DNA from: Pseudomonadota bacterium
GTDB lineage: Bacteria > Pseudomonadota > Gammaproteobacteria > Burkholderiales > Burkholderiaceae_F
Direction: 5' to 3'
Assembly (NCBI GenBank): GCA_023443095.1
Contig: JAEZVV010000002.1
Span: 1 to 23,922 of the forward strand
Length of the DNA stretch: 23,922 nt
Position 1 is the first letter of the stretch. Each line of letters begins with the position of its first letter. The position numbers and the translations under genes were made by a program. This document shows, piece after piece, positions 21,909 to 23,922 of the stretch. Below the pieces are notes generated by a model. It was not told the origin of the DNA. It searched no databases and saw only the letters and a program-made list of their open reading frames with translations.

Positions 21909-23675
21909 TCACGCGGGTTCTTTGACATAACGACCGGGAGCGAGCTCGATCGCTTGGAATCTGGCGTTGCCGCATTGCTTGGGCGCGGCCCGCTCGCCGT
22001 CGGCGAACTGCGCGAGCCAGGCGTTCCAGTCCGTCCACCAGCTGCCCGGGTGTTCGACCGCGGCCGCCAGCCAGGCCTCAGGGTCGGCCGGCAGCGGATG
22101 TCCGGGACCGGTCCAGTAGCTGCGGCGGTTCTTCGAGGCCGGGTTGATCGAGCCGGCGATATGGCCGCTCGCGCCCAGGACGAAGCGAACGTCGTGGCGC
22201 GGCCCGAACACCTGGGCCGAAGCGTAGGCCGACTTCCACGGCACGATATGGTCCTCGCGTGCGCCGAAGACGTAGACCGGCGCCTCGATCCGGCCGAGGT
22301 CGACCTTCTCGCCGCAGACGCTGAGGCAGCCCGGCTGCTTGAGCTTGTCCTCAAGGTAAAGATTGCGCAGGTACCAGGCGTACATCGGCCCCGGCAGGTT
22401 GGTGCTGTCGCCGTTCCAGTACAAGAGGTCGAACGCTGCCGGCGGCTTCCCCTCCAGGTAGTTGCTGGCGACGTAGTTCCACACCAGGTCCCTGGCGCGC
22501 AGGCTGGCGAAAGTGTTGGCGAGGTCGACCCCCGGCATCAGCCCGCCCTGGCCCAGGGTCTGCTCGCGCATCCGCACCATCGCCTCGTCGATGAAAACGT
22601 CGATCACGCCGGTGTCGGCGAAGTCGAGCAGCGCGGTCATCAAGGTGAAACTCGCTGCCGCCTGCTGGCCGCGCGCCGCCAGCACCGCCAGCGCGGTCGC
22701 CAGCAAGGTGCCGCCGACGCAGAAACCCAGGGTGTTGATCTGCTTCTGGCCGCTGATGGCTTGCACGGTTTCGATCGCGGCGATGACGCCGGTCTCGATG
22801 TAGTCGTCCCAGCCGAGGTAGCTTTCGGCCTGGTGCGGGTTCTTCCACGACACCAGGAACACGGTGTTGCCCTGCTCGACGGCGTAACGCACGAAGGAGT
22901 TGTCGGGCTGGAGATCGAGGATGTAGTACTTGTTGATGCAGGGCGGAACGATCAGGAAGGGGCGCCGCCTCACCTTGGCCGTGAGCGGCCGGTACTGGAT
23001 CAGCTGGATCAGCCGGTTTTCGAACACCACCTGGCCGGGGCTGGTCGCCAGGTTGCGCCCGACCTCGAATGCGCTTTCGTCGGTGTGGCTGATCCGCCCC
23101 TTGTTCAGGTCGGCGAGCAGGTTGGCCAGCCCGGCCTTGAGGCTTTCGCCGCGGGTCTCGATCAGGGTCTGCTGGGCCTTGGGGTTGAGCGCGAGGTAGT
23201 TCGAAGGCGAGGCCGCGTCGACCCATTGCGACACGGCAAAACGCAGCCTCTGCCGGGTTTTGGCATCGGCCTGGACGCTGGACGCCAGGCGGGTCATGAA
23301 CTCGCTGTTCAAGAGGTAGGCACGCGCGGTGAAAGCGGCGAGCGGGTTGCTGGTCCAGGCCGGGTCGGAGAAACGGCTGTCCTCGATCGGAGCGGCGGCC
23401 GCGCCGGGATGCTCGAGGAACTCGCTCCACAAGGCCGTCAGTTGTTTGGCGTAATCGGACTGGAGCTCGAACAGCGTCTCGGGAGCAATGCCCAGCAGCG
23501 GCGTTTCGGTCGAGTCCGGCTCAGGCCGGGCTTGGGTGTCAGTCTCGGCGGCGGCCGACCGCGATCGGGTCCGCGCCCGCGGCGCCGTGCTCCGCTGGGC
23601 GGCGGACTTCTTCGTCGCCGGCGCGGTTCGACCGCGCCCGCTCGCCGCAGCGCCGCCAGTCTTGCGGCTTGCCAT
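21909..23675 (-). CDS. phaC: Class I poly(3-hydroxyalkanoate) synthase PhaC
   Basis: A 588-residue synthase (C. necator 589) that polymerises (R)-3-hydroxyacyl-CoA into granules. The N-terminal PhaC_N region includes RFAVSQWVDAASPSNYLALNPKAQ and DESAFEVGRNLATSPGQVV. The alpha/beta-hydrolase core contains PPCINKYYILDLQPDNSFV and the lipase-like box GFCVGGT with nucleophile C319, matching C. necator C319. The catalytic Asp lies in REDHIVPW (about 475) and the His in LGASGHIAGS (about 505). The conserved W in LLYWNGDSTNLPGP and the C-terminal KEPA tail are present. Residues 1-50 are unusually rich in R, K, A, S and T. The ATG at 23675 has a GGAGGA site; a start 14 codons further upstream lacks support. 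It is first of phaCAB. Confidence 0.96.
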   Translation of the reverse strand: MASRKTGGAAASGRGRTAPATKKSAAQRSTAPRARTRSRSAAAETDTQARPEPDSTETPLLGIAPETLFELQSDYAKQLTALWSEFLEHPGAAAAPIEDSRFSDPAWTSNPLAAFTARAYLLNSEFMTRLASSVQADAKTRQRLRFAVSQWVDAASPSNYLALNPKAQQTLIETRGESLKAGLANLLADLNKGRISHTDESAFEVGRNLATSPGQVVFENRLIQLIQYRPLTAKVRRRPFLIVPPCINKYYILDLQPDNSFVRYAVEQGNTVFLVSWKNPHQAESYLGWDDYIETGVIAAIETVQAISGQKQINTLGFCVGGTLLATALAVLAARGQQAAASFTLMTALLDFADTGVIDVFIDEAMVRMREQTLGQGGLMPGVDLANTFASLRARDLVWNYVASNYLEGKPPAAFDLLYWNGDSTNLPGPMYAWYLRNLYLEDKLKQPGCLSVCGEKVDLGRIEAPVYVFGAREDHIVPWKSAYASAQVFGPRHDVRFVLGASGHIAGSINPASKNRRSYWTGPGHPLPADPEAWLAAAVEHPGSWWTDWNAWLAQFADGERAAPKQCGNARFQAIELAPGRYVKEPA

Positions 23676-23724
23676 GCTGTGTCCTCCAGCCAAGACGGGC
23701 GCTCGAGTCGGCCCCAACGCTTTG

Positions 23725-23754
23725 ATTTTTGCGATGCCGTACGCGCAGTGTCAA
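23725..23754 (-). promoter_or_regulatory. phaC: Candidate sigma70 promoter of phaCAB
   Basis: On the minus strand a perfect -35 TTGACA (complement of 23749-23754) is followed after 18 nt by AAAAAT (complement of 23725-23730, 4 of 6 to TATAAT). Transcription would start near 23718, leaving about 43 nt to the phaC ATG. The arrangement recalls the C. necator phaC promoter (TTGACA, 18 nt, AACAAT, from memory). It begins 18 nt past the pgeF stop, so phaC is probably transcribed independently of pgeF. Confidence 0.6.
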
Positions 23755-23771
23755 ACCACGCATACAACACC

Positions 23772-23922
23772 TCAGCCGCGTGGCTCGATCCACACGAGGG
23801 CGGCGTGGCGGCCGGTCACGCGGTCGCGCCGGTAGCTGAAAAAGCGATCGGCGTCGCTCACGGTGCATGCCCCCCCACCCGACACAGCGTGCACCGCGCA
23901 GCTTGCAAGAGCCTGACGACCC
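23772..23922 (-). CDS. pgeF: Purine nucleosidase/polyphenol oxidase-fold protein PgeF (YfiH), C-terminal fragment
   Basis: Only the last 49 residues are in the window; the gene continues past the right edge. The peptide contains GGGACTVSDADRFFSYRRDRVTG (written here in part: CTVSDADRFFSYRRD) and ends RHAALVWIEPRG. The 'C(T/Y)(V/S)SD..RFFSYRRD..TGR.A..(V/I)W' ending is the family signature of YfiH/PgeF (multicopper-oxidase-like laccase-domain proteins that correct peptidoglycan precursors by amidase-type editing, and also act on adenosine). The stop is TGA at 23774-23772. The order pgeF-phaC is usual in related betaproteobacteria. Family assignment is firm despite the truncation by the window. 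Confidence 0.85.
   Translation of the reverse strand, partial: GRQALASCAVHAVSGGGACTVSDADRFFSYRRDRVTGRHAALVWIEPRG

Noticed and set aside
19910..21925. Plus-strand frame of 671 codons across phaB and phaA
   Set aside because: Shadow of phaAB; no motif, and the true genes have catalytic residues and good ribosome sites.
23725..23754. TGC...GCA arms inside the phaC promoter spacer as a second PhaR site
   Set aside because: The arms TGC and GCA are 7 nt apart and off-centre around CGTACG, so the match to a TGC-N3-GCA site is poor.
1..23922. Mobile element, phage, CRISPR or toxin-antitoxin system
   Set aside because: No integrase, transposase, direct-repeat array, or target-site duplication was seen; codon use looks uniform along the window.

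Overview
The window is GC-rich chromosomal DNA, densely coded on both strands, with many overlapping stop/start codons. The gene content points to a betaproteobacterium, most likely in or near the Rhodocyclales (Azoarcus/Thauera/Zoogloea-like). The evidence is an OmpR/EnvZ pair close to the enterobacterial proteins, ispD and ispF as separate neighbouring genes, and a class I phaC-phaA-phaB-phaR cluster between pgeF and rimO. The genus is an inference from remembered family resemblance; no search was run. I see no rRNA, tRNA, CRISPR array, insertion sequence, integrase or phage gene. This looks like core chromosome with a few accessory genes, not a mobile island.

Layout, left to right. (1) 1-1242, minus strand: tsaB, rimI and the start of a probable uracil-DNA glycosylase, joined by 4-nt overlaps (tRNA t6A modification, S18 acetylation, DNA repair). 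(2) 1307-3947: a small secreted charged protein on the minus strand, divergent from ompR-envZ on the plus strand. (3) 3951-5137, minus strand: ispD and ispF, two MEP-pathway enzymes with an ATGA overlap. (4) 5260-10440, plus strand: mfd, serB (1-nt overlap) and a membrane-anchored thioredoxin whose N-terminal half looks like a degenerate Lgt (prolipoprotein diacylglyceryl transferase) membrane domain. (5) 10453-11825, minus strand: a nitrobindin-like heme-binding beta-barrel protein and a MepK-type murein endopeptidase. (6) 12149-16873, plus strand: a tightly overlapped four-gene export operon (TolC-like, HlyD-like and two ABC-2 permeases) with no ATPase gene, preceded by a perfect 6-3-6 palindrome. 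A secreted or anchored protein with a DUF3011-like segment and a ricin-type lectin domain follows. (7) 17853-23922, minus strand: pgeF (C-terminus only), phaC, phaA, phaB, phaR and rimO, which is polyhydroxyalkanoate synthesis and its regulator flanked by housekeeping genes. A strong bidirectional terminator separates blocks 6 and 7.

How the genes work together. PhaA condenses two acetyl-CoA, PhaB reduces the product to (R)-3-hydroxybutyryl-CoA, PhaC polymerises it, and PhaR probably represses granule genes, perhaps including itself. The TolC/HlyD/ABC-2 operon would form a trans-envelope efflux machine but needs an ATPase from elsewhere. The most unusual items are the Lgt-like/TlpA-like fusion, the ATPase-less exporter with its palindrome, the lectin protein, and the very basic N-terminus of PhaC. 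I found nothing I would call a wholly new defence or mobile system.
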